A stretch of DNA of 40,165 bases from UBA6382 sp963617965 (GCA_963617965.1 CAVEQO010000021.1:1-40165); one strand, 5' to 3'; positions 1-8,599 are shown, counted from the first letter of the stretch. Notes: generated by a model from the sequence alone, not told the origin. Translations and numbers: made by a program.

Positions 1-6
1 ACAACG

Positions 7-288
7 TCATATCTTCCGAAACCATTCCAACATCAGATATGCCGCAAGCAGCACATGTAGGATTGCCACCACAGGAACGGCAAACCTGAAAACCGCTTTC
101 CGGGTCTTGTGGCGGAAAAGGCTCATTGCCATCAACGCCCCTATAGCACCGCCGGCAATGGCCACGACGAGCAGCACCGTTTCGGACAGACGCCACAGAC
201 CACGTCTGGCGGTGCCCTTGTCGAAACAATACATACAGAAAGCCACAAGATTCAGCAGCAGTATGCCATAGAAAGCAAAAAACTCCAT
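7..288 (-). CDS. DUF1294 family small membrane protein
   Basis: A protein of 93 residues with three hydrophobic segments, one at the N-terminus, one in the middle and one near the C-terminus. The loop after the second segment carries the DUF1294 hallmark GALMAMSLFRHKTRK. The molecular role of this family is unknown. I start it at the ATG at 288, because this places the first membrane helix directly at the N-terminus; an in-frame ATG at 333 would add 15 polar residues and lie 12 bases from the upstream stop. It is the last visible gene of the minus-strand division cluster, behind the SUI1-like gene, and is probably cotranscribed with it. The family call is fairly secure, the start less so. Confidence 0.75.
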   Translation of the reverse strand: MEFFAFYGILLLNLVAFCMYCFDKGTARRGLWRLSETVLLVVAIAGGAIGALMAMSLFRHKTRKAVFRFAVPVVAILHVLLAAYLMLEWFRKI

Positions 289-345
289 CTGTTGCAAATG
301 TTTTTCAGAACAGCCCGACGGCACAGCCGGCAAACAGCCGTACGC

Positions 346-687
346 CTATCCGGACCGGGTGTATCCCAACGCCTTCAGCAGCTCCACCACCCTGCCGCAC
401 ACGTTGCCTTGCAGGATGATTTCACCGTCCTTGGCACTTCCGCCTATGCCAAGCTTGGACTTGAGTTGTCTGCAGAGAGCCACAAGGTCAGACTCCGCCC
501 CCTTGAAGCCCGTAATGACAGTGACGGTCTTGCCTCCGCGCCCGGCACGCTCGAAATGCACCCGCAGCCTCTGCCGACCGGCGGGCAGGGTCTCCTCCTC
601 GCAGGAGTCCTCCGCAGGGTATATGAAGTCGGGGTTGGTGGAATAGACTATGCCCAACTTGGATTTCCAGTCGTTTCCGGTTGCCAT
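346..687 (-). CDS. yciH: SUI1/YciH-like translation initiation factor
   Basis: A protein of 113 residues. The C-terminal two thirds form a SUI1 (eIF1-like) domain: a basic strand with RAGRGGKTVTVITGF, then LKSKLGIGGSAKDGEIILQG and a final LKALGY helix. In bacteria this family (YciH) is thought to act at the ribosome in start-site fidelity or stress translation; its role in Bacteroidales is not settled. I prefer the ATG at 687 because the family N-terminus (MATGNDWKSKLG) begins there; an in-frame ATG at 714 is possible. It lies 39 bases behind the second ftsZ on the same strand, so it probably shares the division transcript. Confidence 0.88.
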   Translation of the reverse strand: MATGNDWKSKLGIVYSTNPDFIYPAEDSCEEETLPAGRQRLRVHFERAGRGGKTVTVITGFKGAESDLVALCRQLKSKLGIGGSAKDGEIILQGNVCGRVVELLKALGYTRSG

Positions 688-726
688 GTTCTCAGAAATG
701 CGTAGCGACACCACGGGGTGCGTCCG

Positions 727-2034
727 TCAGAAAACAATGACATTGGACTCATCGGGCGCACTGCCGGACTGCGGAAGCGGCACAGGCTTGATGGACAGGG
801 TGAGGCTGTTGATGCTGCGCAGTATGTCGTTGGTGCGCTTGTAGGTAGGAGTGGTCTCCACCATTGATATTATCTCGTCGTTGTCAAGGCTCTCGGGCGA
901 GAACTTGTATGTCCTGTAAGAGTGGCGCACGCGGTTGGCGTCGGTGTCGTCGTAGTATCTACCGCGCCTCTCGTCGAGTTCCTGGCGGTGCATCTCGTCT
1001 TCCTCCGAAAGAGGCTCCTTGGCCTGACCCGCCACATCGCCTATCACATCGTTCAGCATGAAGCCGGTGGCAAGGATGGTCACTTTCACCTTCTTGCCCA
1101 GACTCTCGTCGTTGGCAATGCCGAATTTGGTTTCCACATCGGGATCAAAGCGGCTCATGAAATCGTGTATCTCGTTCATCTCGTCCATCATGAGCGACTC
1201 GCCCTCGCTGTTTTTGCAGAAAGTGATATTCAGGAGCAGACGCTTGGAGCGGTAGATGTCGGAGTTGTTGAGCAACGGCGAGTGGAGGGCGTTCTGTATG
1301 GCCTGGCTCACGCGGTTGTCGCCGTCGCCATAGCCGGTGCTCATGATGGCCACGCCACCGTCTTTCATAACCGTACACACATCGCGGAAATCCAGATTCA
1401 CGATACCGTGTACCGTTATGATCTCGGCTATGCTCCTGGCCGCCACGCTGAGGGTGTCGTCGGCCTTGCCGAAGGCGTCAAACACCGGCAGGTTGGGATA
1501 GATTTCACGCAGACGTTCGTTGTTGACCACCAGCAGGGCATCCACGTATTTGGACATCTCGTCGACACCGTCAAGGGCCTTGTCAATTTTCCTGATGCCT
1601 TCGAACTTGAACGGTATAGTGACAATGCCCACCGTGAGGATGCCCATCTTGCGTGCCTCGCGTGCAATCACAGGGGCAGCACCCGTACCCGTTCCGCCGC
1701 CCATGCCTGCCGTGATGAACGCCATCTTGGTGCCGTCGTCGAGCATCCGGTGGATGTCGTCAAGACTGTCCTCTGCCGCCTTGCGCGCCCGCTCGGGGCG
1801 GTTGCCCGCACCGAGTCCCTCTGCGCCGAGCTGCAGGCGGGTGGGCACGGGGCTGTCGCTCAGTGCCTGGCTGTCGGTGTTGCACACCACAAAACTCACG
1901 TCGTGTATTCCTTCATTGTACATGTGTTTCACGGCGTTGCCGCCACCGCCGCCCACACCGATCACCTTGATGATGCAGGGTTTCTGCTTTGGCATCGCGA
2001 AATTCAGCACTTCTCCGTCTTTCATATCTGTCAT
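727..2034 (-). CDS. ftsZ: Cell division protein FtsZ, second (distal) copy
   Basis: A tubulin-like GTPase of 435 residues that polymerises into the division ring. Visible motifs are the N-terminal glycine-rich GTP loop (VIGVGGGGGNAV, about 24-35), the tubulin signature GGGTGTG at 112-118 followed by AAPVIA, and the catalytic T7 loop NLDFRDV at 213-219 with both acidic residues (D215, D218). The C-terminal part carries a linker and a conserved-peptide-like segment (VETTPTYKR) that would bind FtsA, then a further tail ending in NVIVF. It is the copy closer to the Bacteroides FtsZ sequence as I remember it (for example GAGNRPERAR and AAPVIA). It starts 22 bases after the stop of the first copy, so the two are cotranscribed. 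All key residues are present, so it should be active. Confidence 0.96.
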   Translation of the reverse strand: MTDMKDGEVLNFAMPKQKPCIIKVIGVGGGGGNAVKHMYNEGIHDVSFVVCNTDSQALSDSPVPTRLQLGAEGLGAGNRPERARKAAEDSLDDIHRMLDDGTKMAFITAGMGGGTGTGAAPVIAREARKMGILTVGIVTIPFKFEGIRKIDKALDGVDEMSKYVDALLVVNNERLREIYPNLPVFDAFGKADDTLSVAARSIAEIITVHGIVNLDFRDVCTVMKDGGVAIMSTGYGDGDNRVSQAIQNALHSPLLNNSDIYRSKRLLLNITFCKNSEGESLMMDEMNEIHDFMSRFDPDVETKFGIANDESLGKKVKVTILATGFMLNDVIGDVAGQAKEPLSEEDEMHRQELDERRGRYYDDTDANRVRHSYRTYKFSPESLDNDEIISMVETTPTYKRTNDILRSINSLTLSIKPVPLPQSGSAPDESNVIVF

Positions 2035-2056
2035 TGTTTTTTGTTCATATAGTTGG

Positions 2057-3364
2057 TCAGGCCCCGTCCGGCGACGCTCCGCCGTTGAACACGATGGTCT
2101 GCCGGGGCGTTTTCTCCCCGGAAGTCTTCTTCTGCCTTGTGATGTCGAACTTCATCCGCAAGTTGCCCACCAGCCGCGAGGAGCGGGCGTAGGCCGGCGA
2201 AGCCTCTATCGCACTTATCACGTCGTCGTCGTCAAGCTCGTCAGCGTGGAACTCGTAGAGATTCCACCTGAAAGCAGTGTCCGTATCGCCATAGAAATGG
2301 TCAAACAGGGACTTGAGGCGTTGTCCCTGCGTTATCTTGTACATCTCTTCGCCGTAGACGTCAATGTCGTCAGGCTCATCCTCGATGCCGAAGCCCGACG
2401 CAAGAATCGTCACCTTGATCCGCTTGCCGAGACTGTCGTCATAGCCTATGGCGTGCTTGCAGTCTATGCGCAGGTCAAAGCGCTGCATGAACGAAGAGAT
2501 CTCGTTGAGTTCCGTCATCATGAGCGGCTCACCACTGTCAGCATCGCTGCTGGTGAATATGGTCATGAGCAGCCGCTTTGAATTGTAGATATTGTTATTG
2601 TTGAGCAGCGGCGTGTTGAGAGCCGCCTCTATGGCATGGTTCAAGCGGTCCACCCCCTCGGCATAGGCAGTGGTTATGATAGCCACCCCTCCGTCTTTGA
2701 GCACCGTCTTGACATCGGCGAAGTCAGGGTTGAGTTCGCCGTGCACCTTGACGATGTCCACAATGCTCTTGGCCGCCACGCTAAGGGTGTCGTCGGCACG
2801 CACGAAAGCCTCTTTTGCCGTCTTTGTGGGAAACACCTGAAACAGGCGTTCGTTGTTGATGACCATCAGCGAATCCACATTCTGCGAGATCTCCTCCAGT
2901 CCCAGCAGAGCCTTGTCTATGCGGTTCATGCCCTCGTAGCGGAACGGTATGGTCACGATGCCCACCGTGAGTATGCCCATCTCCCTTGCCACGCGAGCAA
3001 TGACAGGAGCTCCGCCCGTACCGGTGCCGCCGCCCAGTCCTGTGGTCACAAAAACCATTCTGGTACCGTCGTCCAATATCCCGCGAATCTCCTCTACGCT
3101 GTTTTCCGTTGCGAGCCTGCCCTTTTGCGGATCTCCGCCCACGCCCAGCCCATCGCCGCCAAGCTGCACACGCCTCTCCACAGGGGAGTGGTTCAGCGCG
3201 TCGGCATCGGTGTTGCACACGGCAAACGTCACGTCAGAGAAGCCCTGCTCATACATGTGCTTCACGGCATTGCAGCCGCCGCCGCCCACTCCAATCACCT
3301 TGATGATGCTGGGGCTGCGCCTGTCAAAACCCTGAAAACCTATAAGGCTGTCTTTGTCCGGCAT
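2057..3364 (-). CDS. ftsZ: Cell division protein FtsZ, first (proximal) copy
   Basis: A second full FtsZ, also 435 residues, collinear with its neighbour from the GTP loop to the C-terminal tail. The GTP loop reads VIGVGGGGCNAV (about 24-34), with Cys31 where the other copy has Gly. The signature is GGGTGTG at 111-117 followed by GAPVIA instead of AAPVIA. The T7 loop NPDFADV at 212-218 keeps D214 and D217, so GTP hydrolysis between subunits should be possible. The FtsA-binding-like peptide is altered to IEASPAYAR, and the tail ends after a TIVFNGG segment resembling the end of the other copy. The linker is more acidic. Homology extends over the whole gene, which points to an old tandem duplication with divergence, not a fragment. 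Confidence 0.95.
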   Translation of the reverse strand: MPDKDSLIGFQGFDRRSPSIIKVIGVGGGGCNAVKHMYEQGFSDVTFAVCNTDADALNHSPVERRVQLGGDGLGVGGDPQKGRLATENSVEEIRGILDDGTRMVFVTTGLGGGTGTGGAPVIARVAREMGILTVGIVTIPFRYEGMNRIDKALLGLEEISQNVDSLMVINNERLFQVFPTKTAKEAFVRADDTLSVAAKSIVDIVKVHGELNPDFADVKTVLKDGGVAIITTAYAEGVDRLNHAIEAALNTPLLNNNNIYNSKRLLMTIFTSSDADSGEPLMMTELNEISSFMQRFDLRIDCKHAIGYDDSLGKRIKVTILASGFGIEDEPDDIDVYGEEMYKITQGQRLKSLFDHFYGDTDTAFRWNLYEFHADELDDDDVISAIEASPAYARSSRLVGNLRMKFDITRQKKTSGEKTPRQTIVFNGGASPDGA

Positions 3365-3434
3365 AGTTCAATGCAATTCAACTGTTCAACAATATCCGAT
3401 AGTTGCGGTACTCCACGGTTCGGGCCGCACGTTG

Positions 3435-3884
3435 TCACAACAGGATTTTCCTGACCGCATCGGAAACAGCGCGTCCCTCGGCCTTGCCCGCAAGCTCCCG
3501 GGTGGCAACACCCATCACCTTGCCCATATCCTTCATGCCTGATGCGCCGGTCCGGGCCACGATTGCCCGGACAGCCTCCTCCAGCTCCTCCGCCGACAGC
3601 TGCCGGGGGAGGTATTCCTCTATTACCGCGACCTGTGCGGTTTCTTCGGCGGCAAGGTCTTCCCGGCCTTTCCCGCGGTAGAGGGCAGCCGTGTCCTTGC
3701 CCTGTTTTGCCAGCTTGGCAAGGATCTTCAGAGCCGTCCCGTCACTCAGTTCATCGTTGGCACCGGGAGCGGTCTTTGCCTCTATGAAATATTTCTTTAT
3801 GTTGCGGAGAGCCTCGAGGCGCACCTTGTCCTTCGCCTTCATGGCGGCGATGATATCCTTGCTTACTTGTTCAAACAAACTCAT
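3435..3884 (-). CDS. yqeY: GatB/YqeY family protein
   Basis: A protein of 149 residues, the usual length of the YqeY family, which resembles the C-terminal tail domain of the amidotransferase subunit GatB. The family start MSLFEQVSKDIIAAMKAKDK is visible, as are LRNIKKYF and the C-terminal GMKDMGKVMGVATRELAGKAEG region. A role in tRNA-dependent amidation or tRNA binding is assumed from GatB, not shown. I use the ATG at 3884; a longer reading from 3971 would overlap the end of ftsA with a sequence unlike the family. It sits 38 bases after ftsA and 70 bases before the first ftsZ. In Bacteroides I recall yqeY after ftsZ, so its place between ftsA and ftsZ may be a rearrangement. Confidence 0.9.
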   Translation of the reverse strand: MSLFEQVSKDIIAAMKAKDKVRLEALRNIKKYFIEAKTAPGANDELSDGTALKILAKLAKQGKDTAALYRGKGREDLAAEETAQVAVIEEYLPRQLSAEELEEAVRAIVARTGASGMKDMGKVMGVATRELAGKAEGRAVSDAVRKILL

Positions 3885-3922
3885 GATACACTGTTTTTTC
3901 TGTCGGGATTGTCTTACTGCAA

Positions 3923-5269
3923 CTATTCTTCCGTGATTTTCTTCACACCTTCGGTGAAGCCTTTTACACACCGCTTCCAGAAACCGGTTTTTTTAGGTTT
4001 CCGGGACTCTTCCGTTACCTCATCCCCGGTCTCTACGGCAACATCGGTTGTTTCCTGCCGTTCTTCGGGTTCAAAGATATCCGTCTTGACCGCCTCGAAG
4101 TCAGCCGTACAGTTCTGGTTGGCCCCCGCTATCAGTCCCAAAGCGGCAATGTAGCGTGTCTCGCTGTTCTTGATGCCGGGGGGAAGAATGTAGTTCGCCG
4201 ACTGCGAGTTTTTGCGTATGGTCACCTTGTCGATGCCCACCACTTCCTTGAACACGTTGGTGATATTGGTCATGCCGGCACCGCCACCGGTGAGGAAAGC
4301 TCCGGCGATAAGACTGTCGCGCGCATACTTGGATTCGTTGATTTGCTGCTTCACGTTGACCAGTATCTCCGTAAGGCGCGCGTCGATGACGGCACTGAGC
4401 GTCTTGCGCCTGATTTCTATCCCGTCGGACGTGGTCTTGACAATAGCCTCACCTTCCTCCTCAGAGAAAGAAGCATACGGCTCGCCGAACTTGCTCACCT
4501 TGAGTTCCTCCGCCTCGTCGTGCTCCATCTGCAGGGTCATGATATCCTTCGTTATGTTCTCGCTGCCCAGCGGGATGACGGACAGGAAACGCAGCAACTT
4601 GGACTTGTATATGGACACCGTGGTGGTGTCGGCCCCTATGTCAACAAGCAGGCAGCCGGAGTTTTTCTGCGCCTCGTTGAGCAGCTGGTCTGCCATTACG
4701 AGCGGAGTCAACCTGTATTCCACCACACCCACGCCGCTCACGTTTTGGAAACAGTTCTCGATGAAATTGCGCAGCTTGGACTTGGCTATGATATTGAGGT
4801 AGCGGCCCTCGATGTTGTTGCCCATCACGCCCACGGCATCAAGCAGCTTCTGGGTACCCACGGCATACTCCTGCGGCACGACATCCAGAATGCTCTGTCC
4901 CTCGTAGGTGATGTTGGTGTTTTCATTGTCAAGGCTGTCGATGTCTTCCTTGAGGATTTTGTGCTCCTCTTCGTCAAAACGCCGTTTCACCTCATTGTGC
5001 ACGGAGTGTATGCCCTGCCCCGAATAGCTCACGTAGACCTGGGTTATCTTTTTCTGGAGTTCCTCCTCGAGCTTTGCCTTGATGCCCTTTATGCAGGTCG
5101 TGGCGAGGTCGGCGTTGTTGATGACCCCCTTGCGCATGAAAGAGGTGGCATCCTGCTGCACATGGGCCTTGATTTCAATCTTGCCGTCAAGCCGCTTTAT
5201 GCCCGCCACTCCGATAACCTTTGACGAGCCCAGCTCGATGGCTATGATGTTTAACTCTTCTGTTGCCAT
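3923..5269 (-). CDS. ftsA: Cell division protein FtsA
   Basis: An actin-like ATPase of 448 residues that anchors FtsZ filaments to the inner membrane. Visible parts are the first phosphate loop (IAIELGSSKVIGV, about 8-20), the SHS2-type insert around YVSYSGQGIHSVHNEV, the second phosphate loop (LLVDIGADTTTVSIY) and the adenosine motif (FLTGGGAGMTNI). The last 20 residues, beginning with GFWKRCVKGF, form an amphipathic basic helix, the expected membrane anchor. It lies 18 bases after ftsQ. Here it must serve two FtsZ partners with different C-terminal peptides. Confidence 0.96.
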   Translation of the reverse strand: MATEELNIIAIELGSSKVIGVAGIKRLDGKIEIKAHVQQDATSFMRKGVINNADLATTCIKGIKAKLEEELQKKITQVYVSYSGQGIHSVHNEVKRRFDEEEHKILKEDIDSLDNENTNITYEGQSILDVVPQEYAVGTQKLLDAVGVMGNNIEGRYLNIIAKSKLRNFIENCFQNVSGVGVVEYRLTPLVMADQLLNEAQKNSGCLLVDIGADTTTVSIYKSKLLRFLSVIPLGSENITKDIMTLQMEHDEAEELKVSKFGEPYASFSEEEGEAIVKTTSDGIEIRRKTLSAVIDARLTEILVNVKQQINESKYARDSLIAGAFLTGGGAGMTNITNVFKEVVGIDKVTIRKNSQSANYILPPGIKNSETRYIAALGLIAGANQNCTADFEAVKTDIFEPEERQETTDVAVETGDEVTEESRKPKKTGFWKRCVKGFTEGVKKITEE

Positions 5270-5287
5270 ATCGTATCGTTTTTTCGT

Positions 5288-6022
5288 TTATTCTTCATAT
5301 TTGGTACACACCGCCTGGTTGCCGTACTCCAGATTGATGCAGCGGTACTTGTTCCACCCTACGGTGTTGAGCACTTTCCCGTAGAACAGTTTCAGCCTTG
5401 AGAGTTTCACCGCCAGATTGCGAGGCTTGCCCAGTTCCACGATGTGGTTGCCCACGCGCGGTGTCAGCTCCACCCTGCCTCCGGGCGTGAAGTTTATCTG
5501 TTCTATCATGTCGTTCCAGAAAACGTCGGCATGGAGGATCTGTCCGAACGTAGCCAGCACGGGCTTGGCTTTTCTGTAGTCCACGCTGCCCGTGACCACC
5601 ACCACGTCGGCGGGGTACTGCACATGGGGTATCCTGTTGCCCCTGATGTCAACGTAGTAGCCGTCGCCCGTTTCCGGCATCACGCGCATCACGGGGAGCT
5701 TCTGGTCCACCTCTATGACGACACTGCCGCCGGGTGTGGCATAGCACAGGCTGTTGAGGACGAACTGGTGTCCGTCGACAGCTCTCTTTATCTTGCCCAG
5801 ATTGACTTTGTCCATGTTTCTGCCCACGGGGTTCAGTCCGGTGTCTTTCAGTATCTGCCTTATGTCGTCAGCCGACACGAAACTCGCCTTGTCGGAATCA
5901 GACACGGTAATCTGCACGTGGCGGCACACTGCACCGTGCCGCCTCTTGTTGAATCTGGCGAAAGCAAACACCAGATAGACAAGCAGCCCCAGAAACAGCA
6001 ACAGTTTCACGAATGCCTTCAT
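5288..6022 (-). CDS. ftsQ: Cell division protein FtsQ/DivIB-like
   Basis: A bitopic membrane protein of 244 residues. One hydrophobic helix at about 4-24 is followed by a basic stretch (RFNKRRHG) and a periplasmic part. The region from about 35 to 105 resembles a POTRA domain (QITVSDSDKASFVSADDIRQIL), and the remainder matches the FtsQ beta domain, with DVFWNDMIEQINFTPGGRVELTPRVG. FtsQ links the FtsB/FtsL complex to the divisome. The sequence is weakly conserved in this phylum, so the call leans on the position between murC and ftsA, the size and the topology. The ATG at 6022 opens directly into the membrane helix. Confidence 0.9.
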   Translation of the reverse strand: MKAFVKLLLFLGLLVYLVFAFARFNKRRHGAVCRHVQITVSDSDKASFVSADDIRQILKDTGLNPVGRNMDKVNLGKIKRAVDGHQFVLNSLCYATPGGSVVIEVDQKLPVMRVMPETGDGYYVDIRGNRIPHVQYPADVVVVTGSVDYRKAKPVLATFGQILHADVFWNDMIEQINFTPGGRVELTPRVGNHIVELGKPRNLAVKLSRLKLFYGKVLNTVGWNKYRCINLEYGNQAVCTKYEE

Positions 6023-6073
6023 CCTTGCAAAATGTTATGTCGTTTTCCTCTGCGGCACATGCACTCCACACCG

Positions 6074-7456
6074 CTACCGGTCTCCGCCGGTCACAATGTC
6101 GGCAATGCGCCGGGTATAGTCGTCAAGGTCTCCCGCACCCAGCACCACAAGCACATCCGTGGGATGAGTCCTGACAAAGTCAAGCACGGTATCCTTCTCT
6201 ATCATGTATTTCTCCACTCCGGGACGCAGGTTGTCGAATATCAGCCTGCTGCTCACCCCGTCTATGGGCTTTTCCCTCGCGGGATATATCTCCGTGAGCA
6301 CCACTTCATCAAACAGCGAGAGGCTGTCGGCAAATTCCTTGTAGAAGTCGCGTGTACGGGTATACAGATGCGGCTGGAACACGGCAGTTATCCTGCGTCC
6401 GCCGAACACCTCCTTCAGCGATTCCACACACTGCCTTATCTCCGCAGGGTGATGGGCGTAGTCGCTAAGCACCACATGACTGCTGTCTTTCACCTTGAAG
6501 TCAAAGCGGCGTACCACGCCCCCGAAACACGCCATGGCGCGGCGGAGTTCGCCCGCTTCGGCACCGGCCAGTTGCGCCAGTGCCAGCGCCGCTATGCCGT
6601 TTTCTATGTTGATGCTCACCGGCACGCCCAGTTTCACGTCGCTAATGCTGCCGAGCGGAGATATGTAGTCGAACACTATTTCGCCGTTGCCTATCCTGAC
6701 GTTATCCGCACGGAAGTCGCCTTCCCCGCGGCTGTAGGTGTATACTCTCACGCCCGGCCTGACAGCCGGGCGCATCTTGAGGCCCGTGTGCAACACCAGA
6801 GCCCCGCCCGGCTGGACAAGCGTGGTGTATTTGGTGAAGCTCTCAAGATAGGCCTCCTCCGTGCCGTAGATGTCCAGATGGTCAGCGTCGGTGGCCGTTA
6901 TCACCGTTGCCCACGGAGTCAGCTGGTGGAACGAACGGTCAAACTCATCGGCCTCGACAACCACGAACGGGCTGTGGGCATCATACAGGTAGTTGGTGTT
7001 GTAGTTCTTCGATATGCCACCGAGAAACGCGCTGCATTTCACGCTGCCCTGTTCCAGCAGGTGGGCGGTCATGGCGGTGGTTGTGGTCTTGCCATGGGTG
7101 CCAGCCACGCAAAGGGTCTTGTAGCTGCGCGATATGATGCCCAGTACCTCCGCGCGCTTGTGCACCATGAAACCGTTGGAAACAAAGAAATTCAATTCCC
7201 TGTGGTCTGACGGTATGGCCGGGGTGTAGACCACCAGTGTGTTGCTTTTGTCCCTGAACTCGCCGCCGACAAGTTCGGGGGAGTCCTCATAATGCAGTCT
7301 GGCACCCTCGGCTTCAAGGGCACGGGTCAGAGCGGTGGACACCCTGTCGTAGCCGCCCACGCAGAGACCTCTGGCGAGGAAATAGCGTTCGAGGGCACTC
7401 ATGCCTATGCCGCCGGCACCAACAAAATATACGGATTTTATTTCATTCAGTTCCAT
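6074..7456 (-). CDS. murC: UDP-N-acetylmuramate--L-alanine ligase MurC
   Basis: A cytoplasmic ligase of 460 residues that adds L-alanine to UDP-MurNAc with ATP, the first peptide step of peptidoglycan synthesis. The N-terminal nucleotide-binding fold shows FVGAGGIGMSALE (11-23). The ATP loop of Mur ligases is GTHGKTTT at 119-126. The central domain contains VVVEADEFDRSFHQL and the nucleotide-contact region ITATDADHLDIYG, and the C-terminal domain shows LSDYAHHPAEI and AVFQPHLYTRT. It starts 12 bases after murG ends and precedes ftsQ by 51 bases, the usual dcw order. Confidence 0.97.
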   Translation of the reverse strand: MELNEIKSVYFVGAGGIGMSALERYFLARGLCVGGYDRVSTALTRALEAEGARLHYEDSPELVGGEFRDKSNTLVVYTPAIPSDHRELNFFVSNGFMVHKRAEVLGIISRSYKTLCVAGTHGKTTTTAMTAHLLEQGSVKCSAFLGGISKNYNTNYLYDAHSPFVVVEADEFDRSFHQLTPWATVITATDADHLDIYGTEEAYLESFTKYTTLVQPGGALVLHTGLKMRPAVRPGVRVYTYSRGEGDFRADNVRIGNGEIVFDYISPLGSISDVKLGVPVSINIENGIAALALAQLAGAEAGELRRAMACFGGVVRRFDFKVKDSSHVVLSDYAHHPAEIRQCVESLKEVFGGRRITAVFQPHLYTRTRDFYKEFADSLSLFDEVVLTEIYPAREKPIDGVSSRLIFDNLRPGVEKYMIEKDTVLDFVRTHPTDVLVVLGAGDLDDYTRRIADIVTGGDR

Positions 7457-7468
7457 GGAATCTTATGG

Positions 7469-8599
7469 TTATCGTGCGGAGATTTGCTTTCTGCCGGCAA
7501 TCCTGAGGATTTCGTCCACAATCTGCTCCGTGGCGTGGGGTTTGCCCATCTGGAGGATGTTGCTTCCCAGCATGGAGAGCGTTTCCGGATTGCCAACCGT
7601 CTCTACAGCCTTGGGTATGAGGAACATTCGTGCCTCGCTGTCCTTGACGCAGATAGCCGCCTTTCTTGTCACCAGCGCCATGGCGTTTTTGGTCTGGTGG
7701 TCTTCTGCCACATTGGGCGAGGGCACCAGTATGGCTGGCTTGCCGAGCATCTGCAGTTCCGAGATGCTGCAGGCTCCCGCACGGCTTATCACAAGGTCTG
7801 CCGCCTTGTAGGCTTTGGCCATGCCTGTAATGAAGTCGCTCACGTAGAGGTTGGAGGGTTTCACCTTCTCCTGCAGCGCGTCCTTTATTTCCGCGCTGTA
7901 GTATTTGCCTGTCTGCCAGATGAACTGCACGTCCTTCTGCTTGCGAATGAGGTCAAGATGCAGCATGACACTCTCGTTGACGGTGCGCGCGCCCAGACTG
8001 CCTCCCACAATCATGACGGTGCGCTTCGACGGATCGAGCCCGAACGACTTGACCGCCAGCTCGCGTGTAAGACCGGCGGCCTTCAGTTCCTGCCGCACAG
8101 GATTGCCCGTGAGCACCACCTTGGTGTTGGGGAAGAACCGCTCCATGCCCTCATAGGCCACGCAGACCTCTTCCGCCTTTTTCGCCAGCATCTTGTTGGT
8201 CACTCCGGCATAGCTGTTCTGCTCCTGCAGGAGCACCGGCACGTGCAAGTCCTCCGCCGCACCCACACACGGGCCGCTGGCATAACCGCCCACGCCTATC
8301 GCCACGTCGGGACAGAACTCCCTGATGATTTTGTGGCACTCCGCCTTGCTCCGGATATAGTGGTACGCCACCTTCACATTCCTGAGAATGTTCTTGCGAT
8401 CCATGCCCATGATTTTCAGACCGCGTATCTCGTAGCCGGCCTGAGGCACGCGCTCCATCTCCATGCGACCCTCCGCACCGACAAACAGAATCCCGGCATG
8501 GGGTTTGCGTGCCTTCAGGGCGTTGGCTATGGCTATGGCAGGGAACACGTGCCCCCCAGTGCCACCGCCGGCAATTATCACCTTGAGTTCCTCGTTCAT
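7469..8599 (-). CDS. murG: Lipid II synthase MurG (GlcNAc transferase)
   Basis: A membrane-associated GT28 glycosyltransferase of 376 residues that moves GlcNAc onto lipid I to give lipid II. The N-terminal loop GGGTGGHVFPA (about 11-21) is diagnostic; further motifs are LLQEQNSYAGVTNK in the acceptor half and the UDP-GlcNAc-binding region with VISRAGACSISEL in the donor half. The ATG at 8599 is preferred over an in-frame ATG at 8638 because it places the glycine loop at the expected distance from the N-terminus. It is the first gene of this minus-strand unit; murD and ftsW, its usual upstream neighbours, are replaced by an intergenic region and a divergent gene. Confidence 0.96.
   Translation of the reverse strand: MNEELKVIIAGGGTGGHVFPAIAIANALKARKPHAGILFVGAEGRMEMERVPQAGYEIRGLKIMGMDRKNILRNVKVAYHYIRSKAECHKIIREFCPDVAIGVGGYASGPCVGAAEDLHVPVLLQEQNSYAGVTNKMLAKKAEEVCVAYEGMERFFPNTKVVLTGNPVRQELKAAGLTRELAVKSFGLDPSKRTVMIVGGSLGARTVNESVMLHLDLIRKQKDVQFIWQTGKYYSAEIKDALQEKVKPSNLYVSDFITGMAKAYKAADLVISRAGACSISELQMLGKPAILVPSPNVAEDHQTKNAMALVTRKAAICVKDSEARMFLIPKAVETVGNPETLSMLGSNILQMGKPHATEQIVDEILRIAGRKQISAR

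Noticed and set aside
922..2052. Long plus-strand reading frame of 376 codons opposite the distal ftsZ
   Set aside because: It is the antisense of a certain FtsZ gene, His/Val-rich with no domain, a common shadow in GC-rich coding DNA.
5444..7210. Plus-strand frame of 588 codons across ftsQ and murC
   Set aside because: Antisense to two clear genes, crosses their junction, no start context and no recognisable motif.
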